From Apostichopus japonicus (Eukaryota > Echinodermata > Holothuroidea > Aspidochirotida > Stichopodidae), in NCBI RefSeq assembly GCF_037975245.1, contig NC_092569.1, positions 12,740,001-12,804,000 of the forward strand: a stretch of 64,000 nucleotides of DNA, read 5' to 3'. The position numbers and the translations under genes were made by a program. Positions 1 through 14,088 of this stretch are shown here, piece by piece (position 1 is the stretch's first letter; each line of letters starts with the position of its first letter). The notes under the pieces are model-generated. The model was not told where the DNA came from. It ran no database searches and worked only from the letters and a program-made list of their open reading frames with translations.

Positions 1-2006
<2,006 letters not shown>

Positions 2007-5000
2007 ATGAAGAGAAAGAAATGTTTTCAGCTTTTCCATTTGGCACTAATCCTCATCGATATGACGGATGCCGGAAGTAAGTATATATTTTTACATGATA
2101 GTAAGAGTTATGGATTCCATTTTCTTTCTATAATTATCAATAACAATATGTTGAGTCTTTTAATGTCCCCCCTGGGGTTGTCAGGCTGTCTTGGCTGAGG
2201 GGTTTGGGCATACATAAAGTACATCCTATTCTGTTTTAAAGTTTGTTTCTGTTCGGTTCACTATGTAGACTTCCACTTTTCTATATCACATCATTCTTAG
2301 ACATACTGCTGCAGGTTTGAAGTTTTTATAATGGCTTATTTTTGCAACCTTGTGAATTAAGAGCAACGTGAGCAAGGCAACTTTCAGCAAATTTAGTAAA
2401 TTTCGAGCTAGGGTTCTTCAAGATTAATTCACTTTTATGGGTACTCGAGCTGCTCGAATTTTAACATAATTAGCCCTCCATTATACCTACATATATCTCC
2501 GTCTAGATAACAGAAAATTGATTGGAAAATATCAACTGTTGGCGGGCTGACCTATTTTATTACTAACATCTGTATGTCTACTTGGAATTTTCGTGATATT
2601 ATAGTCACACCAGTTTGTATCTAGGAATTTGCTTTTCATTGTTCCTAGGGCTATTGATATATGACAATCTTATGTTACTTAATGGCCGAGTTCTGAGTGT
2701 TTCAACACCCTTTGATCTGTAAAAAAATATAATACCGTAGTTTACCGCAGGCCGCGTACGATATTCGGTGTGTTAAAGTTAAAAGTTGATTTATTTTAAT
2801 CGTAGACTTATTCGAAATTTTAGTTCAGAATCAAGGCTAATGCTAACGTTAGGCTAACTGTTATCGCGTAACAAGTTAGGCAGGCTATCTAACAAATCGA
2901 TTCATCTTTCTTTCAAAAAAAGACAACCTTTTGCTATTTTCAAATGTTTGAAGAATTCATATATTCCTAATTTTGTGTCTTGGTTTAATTTACGCAGTCG
3001 TTTCACAAACACATTATTAGTATTGGACTGACCGATTACGTAATACGTTTTGTGAGAACTTAAGCCTAGTTCTAGATATTTTTACCAGGAAATCAATGTC
3101 ACAAAACTGCCATATGGATTAGTTGTCTAAAGTTATACCACATAAGTGGCCATCATATATACTGTACCGAGACGATTTTCTTCACTCTCAGTAGGCTACA
3201 GTCAATTCAACATGTACAGAAGCATATATGGACTGCGATTTGCAGTACGAGAATTGCAACCAGTAACTTAATTGATGCTTTGATGATTTCAGTATTGCTT
3301 ATCTATACCATCCAGTTTATATAAGCTTTACTTATTTACTTCTTTTGTAATGAATTCCATATTTATAAACATTACTTCACACTTAACCATTTTAATAAAT
3401 CTTAAGCATTTGTTTTTTTCAGTTCTGTTTTTTTTTTTTGCGTTTCGTTTTGTCTTGTCTTGTCTTATCTTGTCTTGTTTTTAGCATAATTTATTTTTGT
3501 TGCTGAGTATTTTTGAACGCTTGTATACATGTAGTTGTTTCTGATGTTTGTTTCTTCTTTTTTCTTATTCATAGAATTGTGTGATTTTGCTGAGAAATTT
3601 CCATGTAAAGGAAGCCATTGTTTACCTTCACCTTGTACAAGTAAGTAACAAGTAAACAGAACACAGAATGTTGTAAAATTATTATTTTTATGTTGTAAGA
3701 AGATTTAAACATGCCACAAAATTGATGTTTTTCATGTGCCTGTGATGTATGTGTTTTCAAACTTGACGTCTTCCTAGCTCGTTTAATTTTTTCATTCAAA
3801 CCAAAAATAATGATACAAAATACCACTGTTGAGAGACAGCATTTAATATCGGTATGTTTTGGTTCGTTATAGAAATTGACAGTATTTTCTCTTGATGATC
3901 TGAGTGCATGATTTCACTAGTTAAACTTTATATCACAAATTTCTTTCACTAAATACATTTCATCCTTCTCACTTCAATTTGAAATATTCTTTCATTTATT
4001 ATTATTTTCTTCTTGGGGGGGGGGGGGTTTGCAAATATAAATTATAGGTCTATGAGATATCGCCCCCATTAAACTTGCTAGTATGATTATACAATTTTCG
4101 CATTATTAGCAACATTCTGTCTATAAGGACAGCCTTTTTAAGCATCCGCTCATCTTCATTTTGGTCTGTTAAGATAACATCATGACGAAACGAAGACCAC
4201 TAGATCTGTAAATTATGATACACGGACATATTATTATCTGGTTAGAGGGGAATACGTTATCTATTTAGCTGTTAATTTATTTGTGTTGTTAATGATATTC
4301 TTATTTTACACCATCTTATACCACTTTCTTACGAAACAAGATATGTCTATAGTCCAAACTGTAGTGCAAAATAAACAGAAAGAGGACTTCATTCAAGACA
4401 ATTCTATTTCCATTTAATTCATCCGTCTTTACAGTATTACTATTAATACAAAATTGTCCATAAACATCCTTCCTATACTGTTTTCTAGGTAAGACAACGC
4501 AAGAATCAAAGGAACCAACTACTGCAGTCACTACTGAACCACAAGGCACGACTCTAGGTAAGTCACGTAGCATATCAAGCGCTATACTCATATCATGTGA
4601 TAATAGAAGAAATCACATTAATTATGCATTATTACATTTTTCATAAACATCCTTCTTATACATTTTTAGGTAAGACAATTCAAGAAACAAAGGAACCAAC
4701 TACTGCAGTCACTACTGAACCACAAGGCACGACTCTAGGTAAGTCCCGTAGCATATCAAGCGCACTACCCATATCATGTGATAATAGAAGTAATCACATT
4801 AATTATGCATTATTAAATTGTTCATAAACATCCTTCCTATCCTTGTTTAGGTAAGACAGTGCAAGAATCAAAGGAACCAACTACTGCAGTCACTACTGAA
4901 CCACAAGGCACGACTCTAGGTAAGTCACGTAGCATATCAAGCGCACCACTGATATCATGTGATAATAGAAGAAATCACATTAATTATGCATTATTAAATT

Positions 5001-8000
5001 GTTCATAAACATCCTTCCTATCCTTGTTTAGGTAAGACAGTGCAAGAAACAAAGGAACCAACTACTGCAGTCACTATTGAATCACAAGGCACGACTCTAG
5101 GTAAGTCACGTAGCATATCAAGCGCACCACTGATATCATGTGATAATAGAAGAAATCACATTAATTATGCATTAATGTGCTAAATGATTTAATTTAAATA
5201 CTTTCTTGAAAGTCGCAATTAGCTTTCCGCCGTTAAGTTCATATTAGGATGTTACTACATGGAAATATGAAACAAAACATAATAGTCATGATATTTCAAA
5301 GCTAAACTGCTCTTATCTCCATGCAGGTTCTACGATATATCTGTGTCCTCCGAACATGATCTATGGAAACTGCACTTGTGAAGCAACATGTGAAGATCCC
5401 AAAGGAAAGTCTGCTTGTAACAGTACCTGTTTGGGTAGCACGGGCTGTATCTGCAAAGCTGGATTAATGCTGAATGGAAGTGACTGTATCAGTGCGAGTA
5501 GATGCAGCTGTTTCGTTGCAGAGGCCAACTTGGTTATATCGGTGAGTTTTTGTGACATCTATTTATATGTCAGATGACATTTCTAATGGATATTTGATCA
5601 CAGAATTGTATCTGACAACAATTTTTGTTCTTCCAACTTAAAAGTTTACATTTGATCTGTTTTAGAATGGAGAAACATACGTTAACGATAACTGCACCCA
5701 GAAGTGTTCCTGTAGCAATAACCGACTGACCTGTGAAGACTACAGCTGTAGTACTAATGCCGTGTGTGATGTCGAGAATGAAGTACGACAGTGTTATTGT
5801 AATGAGGGATACGAAGGTGACGGTGAAACTTGTGTATCCTTGTCGTTTAGAGACTGCCAGGATGTTTATGACGCTGGACATACACAAGATGGCGTTTATA
5901 CAATCATGCCTACTGGATGGCCTGGTTCACCATTCAACGTATCTTGCAAAATGGAAAACGGTGGAGGATGGACCGTAAGTCTTGGTTGAAACAATATGAA
6001 TATTTCAAGTATGTTTCTGTGACTTGTTTTGATTAAGTCTATTGTTGACGGCCATGCAAGTCCCAGTTTCTGTTTTCGGTTTGGTTGCACTTTTATAATT
6101 CCTTACCAGGTATTGAGTGTATCAAAAATACTTTAGTGGAAGAAAAGTGTGACAACACGAAAAATTCCCACCCCCTAAAGAAAACAAAAACAAAGAAACG
6201 TCCTACATTTATCTTACTGAAATAGTATTCTATTAATATATTCGTGCGGTGTTTCTAAAATTAAGTTTGTCTGTTAGCATGCTTCACGACTCTCATCATT
6301 ATCTTTCTTTCATTATATTTAATCGCTATCTTTTCAGGTGTTTCAACGTCGTACCGATGGCTCTACGAGTTTTTATCAAAACTGGACTGCGTACAAAGAC
6401 GGGTTTGGTGACAGCAGAAACTTATGGCTAGGAAATGAAAAGCTTCATTACTTGACGAACCAGAGAAACTACACGCTTCGCTTTGACATCACTACTTCTA
6501 GTGGATCGACTGAATATGCTGAGTATACAGAATTTCAAATCGAGTCTGAAAGCAGCAACTACACAATGAATAAACTGGGCACTCACAGTGGAAGTACAGG
6601 TTTGTTACATATTTGATGTTTGCGCCTTGCCTTGGGTAATAGGTCAAGGTGTAGTTACTACCAGTATGTTCACAATATACTTTATGAGTAAATGTTCGTC
6701 GTGGTTTCAACAAATCTTGATGTTAAAAATTACCTACAAAATCTGCTTTAAGTACACTGGATCAGGAACCCTTACAAAGAGGGTTTGGTGTAATGCCGCC
6801 CCCCCCCCTCCTTCACAATTCACGCACACAGTTTGTACGGTTGTATAGACGAGATAATTATCAAGTTTATAATCCATTTCTGGGTATGTATTTGATAAAT
6901 GGCACGCATTATTAGAAAAAAATACAGATTGAAACAGAAAAAAAGTAAAGAAATAATACCGCGAATATTCATCCATCTAAATTAGTTGCAATTGATGCGA
7001 AGAACCATCCTTACATTCGCCAGTTTTGGTGATGTAATATTGGAAGAGCAAAGAAGGTTTTGTCCCGAACGGGATTTGAGCCAGTGATCTGAACAGTTGC
7101 AAAAATTCTCGTCCCATCTGGACCCGATACTTTATAGAAACAGTACAGTGTTAGATATTTACCGTATCAGGCGTATCAGCTGGATACCGTTGGTATCATT
7201 TACAAAGCATTGAAGTAGTCTGACTAGCCGATGAATGAGAATATATGCTGAATGAGCAAGCACCAGTCTAAGAACAGAAAATATTATCGAAGAAAAATGC
7301 GACCATATATCTTCACAGAACCATTAACAGAGAATACATATTGAGGGTTCCAGTAAACACATACTACTAACAGAATAATGTTTCTTACAAGATCTGCGAA
7401 ACAATTATACCAAGAAGAGTCACACACCGTGTTTGAAGACAAAGACGACCCGAGACATAGATAAAATTGCAATGTGAAAATAATAACTAAAAACTAGTTA
7501 ATGGAACGCCCAGTTTTTAGTTCTCCTTTAAAACCAAGTACAATATTTACTAATTTAATCATAATATTTAATATCATTATACAATAATGTCTTGTAGAAA
7601 AGCATAATTTAATTATATTATATACATCAGTTAATTTTTAATCCAGATCACCTCCATTAGTGAGGAACCTAATTACAATAAGAAATAAATCAGCACATAA
7701 AATACATAATCATTACGGAATTATCACATTAACAATGAATGTTGAATCTCTCTCAATGTAAATCAACCCCCCCCCCCTTATCCTAATTCCAGTATACTGT
7801 AAAACTTATTTTATGTCCCAACAAAAGTGTCCAATATAACAGGATACTTATACGCTATTGTTTAATGACCAAGTATTAACCACTGATGGTTCTTGCTGTT
7901 TTCCTTCACAGGTCATTCTCTCTCTCATAACAAAGGAAAAAAATTCAGCACGCATGACCGAGACAATGACGCATGTGGTAGATTCAACTGTGTAGAGAAA

Positions 8001-8219
8001 CACAGAAGCGGCTGGTGGCACTCGAATGCTTGGTGCTCTACTTGTCATAGTTATAGCTCTTGCCATCGTTTCCAATACAGCAGAAGCTGCAAGTCATATT
8101 GTACTTATTACAACCTCAACGGTGTCTACAATGGAGGCAACGGGGAAATGATTTACTCTCAGTATAATACTTACTGCAACGTCCAATATGTTGAGATGAA
8201 AATTCGACCAACCTATTGA
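2007..8219 (+). CDS. Secreted fibrinogen-related (FReD) protein with Thr-rich stalk, TIL and EGF-like domains
   Basis: Ten-exon model: 2007-2076, 3575-3640, 4489-4557, 4670-4738, 4851-4919, 5032-5100, 5327-5541, 5666-5974, 6338-6599, 7912-8219. All junctions are GT-AG and all phases agree, giving about 501 aa. Residues 1-23 form a signal peptide (KRKK, then a Leu/Ile core). A short Cys-rich exon follows, then four Thr-rich 23-aa stalk exons. The next domain is TIL-like, with paired-Cys motifs (CTC, CIC, CSC) as in mucins and zonadhesin. An EGF-like segment (CYCNEGYEGDGETC) precedes the fibrinogen domain, which starts at DCQDVYDAG and ends EMKIRPTY. The calcium-site motif DRDND is present. The last exon carries an extra Cys-rich segment and lacks the usual GIxWxxW block. 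By family this is a secreted lectin-like recognition protein; the ligand is unknown. AATAAA signals lie near 8514-8530. The start was chosen because the ATG opens the signal peptide. Confidence 0.85.
4489..5185 (+). repeat. Four tandem 181-bp exon-plus-intron units in FReD gene 1
   Basis: Each unit is a 69-bp phase 1-1 exon plus about 112 bp of intron. Exons start at 4489, 4670, 4851 and 5032, a constant 181-bp period. The intron copies are near-identical, sharing the GTAAGTCACGTAGCATATCA start and CATCCTTC before the acceptor. After copy 4 the unit is truncated. The encoded 23-aa blocks are rich in Thr, Glu and Pro, with small changes (Ser/Thr, Thr/Ile, Pro/Ser). They look like an O-glycosylated spacer. 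The near-identity indicates recent unequal exchange. Confidence 0.95.
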
Positions 8220-10239
8220 TTTGATGAACAATATGACTGTGAAACTGAGCATTTTACGAAACATTTTACGTAATAATTCAGAAGTTATAATTAAGTCTGA
8301 CCAAACGGAGCCTGGTTGGAATATACTTTATGGATAAGAACATAAGAAAACATTAAACCTTCAAATTGAAACATTCACTAACAAATTTATTGTTCGAAAT
8401 GGAATGACAACTTGAAAAATCGGAGCAAAGACAAATATAACATGCATTGCTCTATACTGGTGAGTAGGCATCACTATAAAAATAATTACGAGACATCAAC
8501 AATACTTAAAAAAAAGAATAAATAAAGTAATAAAAAATATTTAAAAAACGTTTCGAGTTTATAATTAAATTGTAAAAGTTTGTAAAGACGGAACCAAAGA
8601 CACTAGTCGTACACACCATCCACACCGAAATTCATAAATAGTTATTAGCATAACATTGCGTGTAGACCTTATACTATTGACATAAGGTGTAGTCTTAAAT
8701 GTGTCACATAACTCACCTTTTTTTCGTTTATTTGATACACCAGAACCCCCCCCCCCTCCCACCCCTATACATGATTAAATGAAATAACAATTTATGTTAA
8801 AAATTGAAACATTACTTAACAACGTCAGAATAAAGGCGAAAGTGTATGAACTTACATAATTGGTACTGTTGTGTTTTCTATATCAAAATTCATTCGAAAT
8901 ACAGTTTATCAAGTACACATGTCTGTTGTAATACGAGATCCACGTAGTATGTACTAATATGTGAGTTAAACTGACCCTACTTAAGCTTGTTTGCACGCCT
9001 GGAAAACAATAGCAGAGAATGTTGGTATTCGACAATTGTGTTCTCTGCCATTAAAAGGAGACTGAAAGAGGGTCTATTGAGCAATCGTCGGCTGAAGCAC
9101 TCATTAAGAACTTTTCTCACCACCCTTATCAAAATACAACAAAATCGTTTCTGATTATGTTACTATTTCAACAATTAGCCTTTGGTTCTTCAGGCTCTAA
9201 TAAAATGCCTCAGTATTGTTTGAATATATAGATATAGTTTCAGTGGTAATTTTATTTGGTATTATATTGGTACAAGTATGGTCAATATTTTCTACGCTGG
9301 TATTAATATATAGTATGAAATATTTGTCTATACTGATCTGATATTTCAAATCAATTTAAAAGTAACATGATATTTTATTATTTTTTTTGTAACTTTAGGT
9401 ATGTTATCTTGTCTTGACTAATTCTTTTGTCTATATTTTTCAACACATATTTGGAGAAAAATGATTCATAAGTATTGCACTTCAGTTTTTTCTCCTTTTC
9501 CACACATTAGATCTTTGGTAGTGTTCATTGAATTATATATAATACCATGATGATTTGATTTCATGTATATGAATTCTTGTTTAAAATGTACTTATCTTTT
9601 GTGTTGGAAATAAACAGTTTCATTGTCATTGTCATATTCTCCATTTAAAATAATATTCAGTGCGTTCCACCTATGCATCAGTAATATCTATATACGTTGC
9701 GAAAAGTACCGTAGTAGCGGTGTAGTGAATTCCAGCAATATTATGCCTAATCCAAAAACTGAGATAATGTCAGTTCAAGGAAATATGATGAAAGTGAATA
9801 ACCTATTGCAATTTTTATATTAAAATTTACTTAAAGAAGGTCTCTCGTGATCGAAATCGGTGGCGCTATCATATTTATAAAAGTTTACCGATATAAGCAA
9901 ACAATGAAAGCTCCATCTATTCAGCTTTGTTTGCAAAAGTTTTGTCATAACCTTTGAACCTGTGGATATGGGAGGGGGGGGGGAGCCTTCTGACTCAATA
10001 CTTTTCAACACATCGTCGTGCGACCGCTACGGCGTGTACAAAGCTTCCTGTACATGTATATTCGTATGTGTGCTCAATGTAATAAGAAGCTATTGAAAAT
10101 TACGCCGGGCGATTTGCTGACCCTCAAGATTATTTTATTTGCGCAACCCAGCTGTCCTTACAATGTCAGCCACGCCATCATAAACTGAATTATCGAGTGA
10201 GAGATTTACAACTACAACTGACCCTGTAGTTTGTGGTTG
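8220..10239. other. 3' flank of FReD gene 1; intergenic
   Basis: Contains the probable polyadenylation region (AATAAATAAAG, about 8518) and a LINE-like tail (listed separately). A run of C residues ends at about 8758. No further gene was recognised. Confidence 0.5.
9392..9638 (+). mobile_element. 3' end of a non-LTR retrotransposon or SINE (copy 1)
   Basis: About 245 bp nearly identical to 25070-25318. Both copies end in GGAAATAAACAGTTTCATTG followed by short ATTGTC repeats, typical of 3' ends of CR1/L2-type LINEs or SINEs that borrow them. No reverse-transcriptase frame is attached, so this is a 5'-truncated copy. Confidence 0.6.
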
Positions 10240-10275
10240 CCGGTGTAGCAGTACAAACTGTCGCAAATATTCCAT

Positions 10276-10322
10276 ATTCAGTATAAACTGTCCCAGTCCC
10301 ACTGGGACAGTTTATACTGAAT
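10276..10322. repeat. Perfect 22-bp hairpin in the Ginger left terminus
   Basis: Two perfect 22-base arms (10276-10297 and 10301-10322) separated by CCC. The core reads ATAAACTGTCCCAGT and its complement. It lies in the left inverted repeat. A smaller hairpin (GTACAAAGTGTC and its complement around CGCGGA) lies near 16576-16605 in the right terminus. It may be a transposase-binding or replication feature. Confidence 0.9.
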
Positions 10323-10516
10323 TTACCAGTACATTTAGTCTCCCGGACCTTTTGTACAAGGCCAGTTGGTACAGACTGTCTCCCGGGGCAGTTTATGCTA
10401 TGATGAAACGAGGGGGGACATTATTTGTTGGTCGCATATTTTGTTGTAAATTGTGTCCCCCTGAACACTATGTCCGCATTAGCATGTACGTTCGAGTAGC
10501 AAAAATTTAATTAGTA

Positions 10517-13500
10517 ATGGACTCTGGCAGTATCCGTATTATTAGCAAACTGTCGCATTTCGGCCTCCGTATATTTAGCAGTAAAGTCGTGCGACAACTA
10601 AAAATGGAAAAGCTAACAGAAAACGCGAGACAAATTGCGGATATTCTAAGAGATGAGAGCTATCCAAGTGGGTTTACAAGAATAAAACAGAGAAGGATCT
10701 AACGGAGACAGAGTAAGTCTTTCAGACTGGCTGAAAATGGAACTCTTGCGTACCGAAATTGAAGGAAAGTTTTGCTATCTAGGGCTTCTCAACTCGCCCA
10801 AATCGAGGCAGCTCATACTGACTAGTGACATCTATAAGGTAATGTCTGTAACTTACAGTATAGGATTCACAATATGGTATTGGTTGTTAAATGGCGAACG
10901 GCCATTCCACAGTTAAACTATAACCAGGTCTCTAGGACTGATTGGTGCACAAATCATGATATTCTTTTACCACGTTTGGTTAGTTGTAAAAACTCATTCG
11001 CAAAAGTCAAGCAATTGCTTATGCAACATTATAATCAGTTGTATGCTTTAGCAAAGTTGTAAGTGCATGAACAAAGTTATTAGGGCCTATTTCTTTTCGT
11101 TTTGTTTACCCAATTGTCTTAACAAATTTGTGTGAAAATTATTATAAATTTCTACCTTTTATCGCCCTGCCTATCATAAAAGATAACAACAGATCACTAA
11201 AGCTTACAGAGCTAGTCTGGTTTGCATGCATGGGACACTATAAAATGCTATTATTGGACTATAGCATATAGCCTAGCCTACTTCTAGAGGAAAGTGGCAC
11301 TAATACTGTACAGGTACATAACAAATTCACGTTCATTAATTTTGGTTGGTAAGAACAGATATTGAAGGCCTGATAGTACCTTTTTAGGTGTGGCATATTC
11401 TCTACACGCCAAACCTCACTGCAGAAGAAAACTCCTTAAATATCTATAGACCCAAATAGTGGCCATGCAATATGTACAATAATGGGAATATTCCATTTCA
11501 AACACCGATATAGAGTTGTAATTCAATTTTAAGGCACTTCAGCTAGAACTACCAATCCTGCAGCCCATATATTTGTGTGTGTTTGTTTGTTTGTTTTTTT
11601 TTGGGGGGGGGGGGGTTGGCAAAAAAACATGATATCTCCTTGATCATGAATTTTCTTATCTCTTTGAAGGTGTTCATCTTTGCATAGATAAACCAGACAA
11701 CAGACTATGTCTAGATTCTATTGGAAAACTATCAACGTTGATGTAACAAGTTATGTTCAACAGGATGTCAAAGCGTCATTGTCCTGTAGACCTACGAACA
11801 AGTCTCCATAGCATTCCTGTAACTGGATTATGGAAACAGGTAAATTCTCAATCTGTTTTAATTGCACAGGATGTCCGCAGTATGCAGTGAAGGCTTAGTT
11901 TAGTTAATGTCACTCTTTCTGGACAAATTAAACATTTATATACAAGTTTAAAGGTAGTCTGTATTGGCCCTAAATTTTGGCCACTTTAATTGCTAGAAGT
12001 TTTCAAAAAGTACTTTCCTGGGGGTAATAACCCTTTAAATTGTGCTCAGACATTCTAAATGATGACACGAGATGATTGAATGTCCCAGTGAGGTAAATTT
12101 CCTCCAGGGAAATAAACATACTTACAGAATTTTGTCCATAGTGAAAATTTGGCATATTTAGGGCCTATACAGCAAACCTTTAAGCCACACTCTGGCCTAA
12201 CTGCAGAGCAACCATCAATATAGGCATATAATTGTAAGTTGCAAAAAGTGGCGTATCATTTTTCTGGTTTAGTGGTTGAAGCAATTGTAAATATATGGTA
12301 CAGTATGGTGTAAGTTACATTTTCATGTTTGCAAGGTAAAAATAATTGGCCTAAATCCACCAACACCCTGTTTCGATCAGATATCCCACTGTTTTAATCG
12401 AGATCTGTGTACAGAATGAAGCAATGGAATAGAACAACAGTCAAGGCAAAGCCTGCAACTTGTAAAAAAAAATTAAATTAGCACCTAAATGCTGTCTTCT
12501 TTCTTAACAGGTTGGTGTTGATCTTATTGGTCCTCTACCAGTGACAGCTGCCGAGCGACTGTACATGATAACACTGTCTGACTTCTATTCAAAGTGGCCT
12601 GAGACTAAGGCAGTGCCTGACAAGACTGCAGCATCAACTTCTTATTTCATTACTGATGTGATGATGAGGTAAGCATGTCTTAAAAAGTGAATAACTTTCT
12701 GTAGTTAGTTCCAATATGAATGGCATCATATCTGTTATTTGTACAATGCAAATAACTTGTAGTGCATGGCAGAATGCTGTGTTTGAGTATAACTTATTTC
12801 CAAATAGGTATTAAGCATACAGAAAGGTCACGAAGGTAGGTGAGAACCGAGAAAGTGTACTGTAAATCTTTGCAGGTTAAGTCCCCATTAACAAGTTTAT
12901 GTAAGTAGTTTTTGTTCCTATATTTACTTGCAAAGGTTCCACCTCTGGTTCTTAAGTAGCATATAGCCTGACAATTGTCGTCATTTGATTTACATCCCCA
13001 AGAAGTGATTTTGGCTGGACATGTTTGACTGCAGCAGACACAGTTTATTTGTTCAAACAAATGATGAGTAAATAATTAAGACCACATTCTACAGCTAGAC
13101 ACCACCTATTGTGTGTTGTGTTGGACAGTTTGATATTGTAACCACGGGGAACTTTTCTGTTTAGAAAGTGTGAACTTATTACTAATTGGCTGTTTTGACA
13201 GGAACTTCGACAAGATAAGAGAGATAATGTATCAACTGAGTTTTGGTACCATTTCTCTGTTAGGTCCATTGTGGAAAATTGCTAAATGTGTTTGTGTGTG
13301 TGGTGGGGGATATTTCCTGAAACCTGGGAGAGGGACCCCTTTTTCTTTGGCAAAATAAGGCAATGTTTAGGTCTCTTGATGCAAAATGATGTATAATAGT
13401 ACATTTTACCATAATAATGGTTAGCTAGCATTATTTGTTTTTGCATTTGGGTCATACAGAGGGTGTTTTGAACCCCCATGGATCCTGATTCAGGACAATT

Positions 13501-14088
13501 AATGTTTGATCGGCATTAAACAGTCATACCATGCACACATACATCAATAGAGCACCAAAAGTCATCAAACTTCTGTTGTATCCTAGCTTAATCTAATTTG
13601 ATAAATTTCTGATATTAAATTTAATTAATATGTCACAAATGTTGTATTGGCTCATGTGGTTCAAACTTTTCAGGTTTGGTTACCGTAGTGAACTGTACAA
13701 TAAAGCGCCAAAATTATGACATGCAATCTCCAATTAAAAAAATGGAGCCAGTAATCCCATAAACATGTAGGTGTCACAATAAAAGATCATCCAATTAACT
13801 CAATGCCTAAGCATAGTTCAGTTGTACACTATACAGTCTACACTTAATCAATATGGTGAATGTTAATTATCTTTGTAGTGGAGCTTACACATAACCTTTC
13901 AAGATGATAATTTATTTTATATATGACTTACAGTGTGGCATTCACTACTCATAATATTGCTTTCAACTTTTATTTTGCACAGATTTGGTTGTACTGATAT
14001 CTCATATCTGACCACCAATGGAGGGAGTATGCATGAAGTTAACAGAAGACCCCAGAAGACATGTCTAGACAATTTTCTTGGCAGTTAA
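10517..14088 (+). pseudogene. Decayed KRBA2-like integrase gene of the Ginger element
   Basis: Exon remnants are ordered as in KRBA2-like proteins. At about 10517-10837 an N-terminal region includes SYPSGFT, then RRQSKSFRLAENGTLAY beyond an in-frame stop, then RKVLLS beyond another. At about 11764-11840 the frame reads RMSKRH...LHSIPVTGLWKQ with a GT donor. At 12511-12670 the integrase core begins VGVDLIGPLP and contains FYSKWPETKAVPDKTAAST, with acceptor and donor. The frame resumes at about 13982 with FGCTDISYLTTNGG...EVNR. In intact relatives this region reads more like ISDQGREF, so the catalytic Asp block is damaged. Stops in exon 1 and the eroded active site argue for a pseudogene. Family assignment rests on motif recognition. 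Confidence 0.7.

Noticed and set aside
4489-5185. CRISPR-like regular spacing of repeats
   Set aside because: A 69-bp coding exon plus 112-bp intron in tandem, in a eukaryotic gene; no short repeats with unique spacers.
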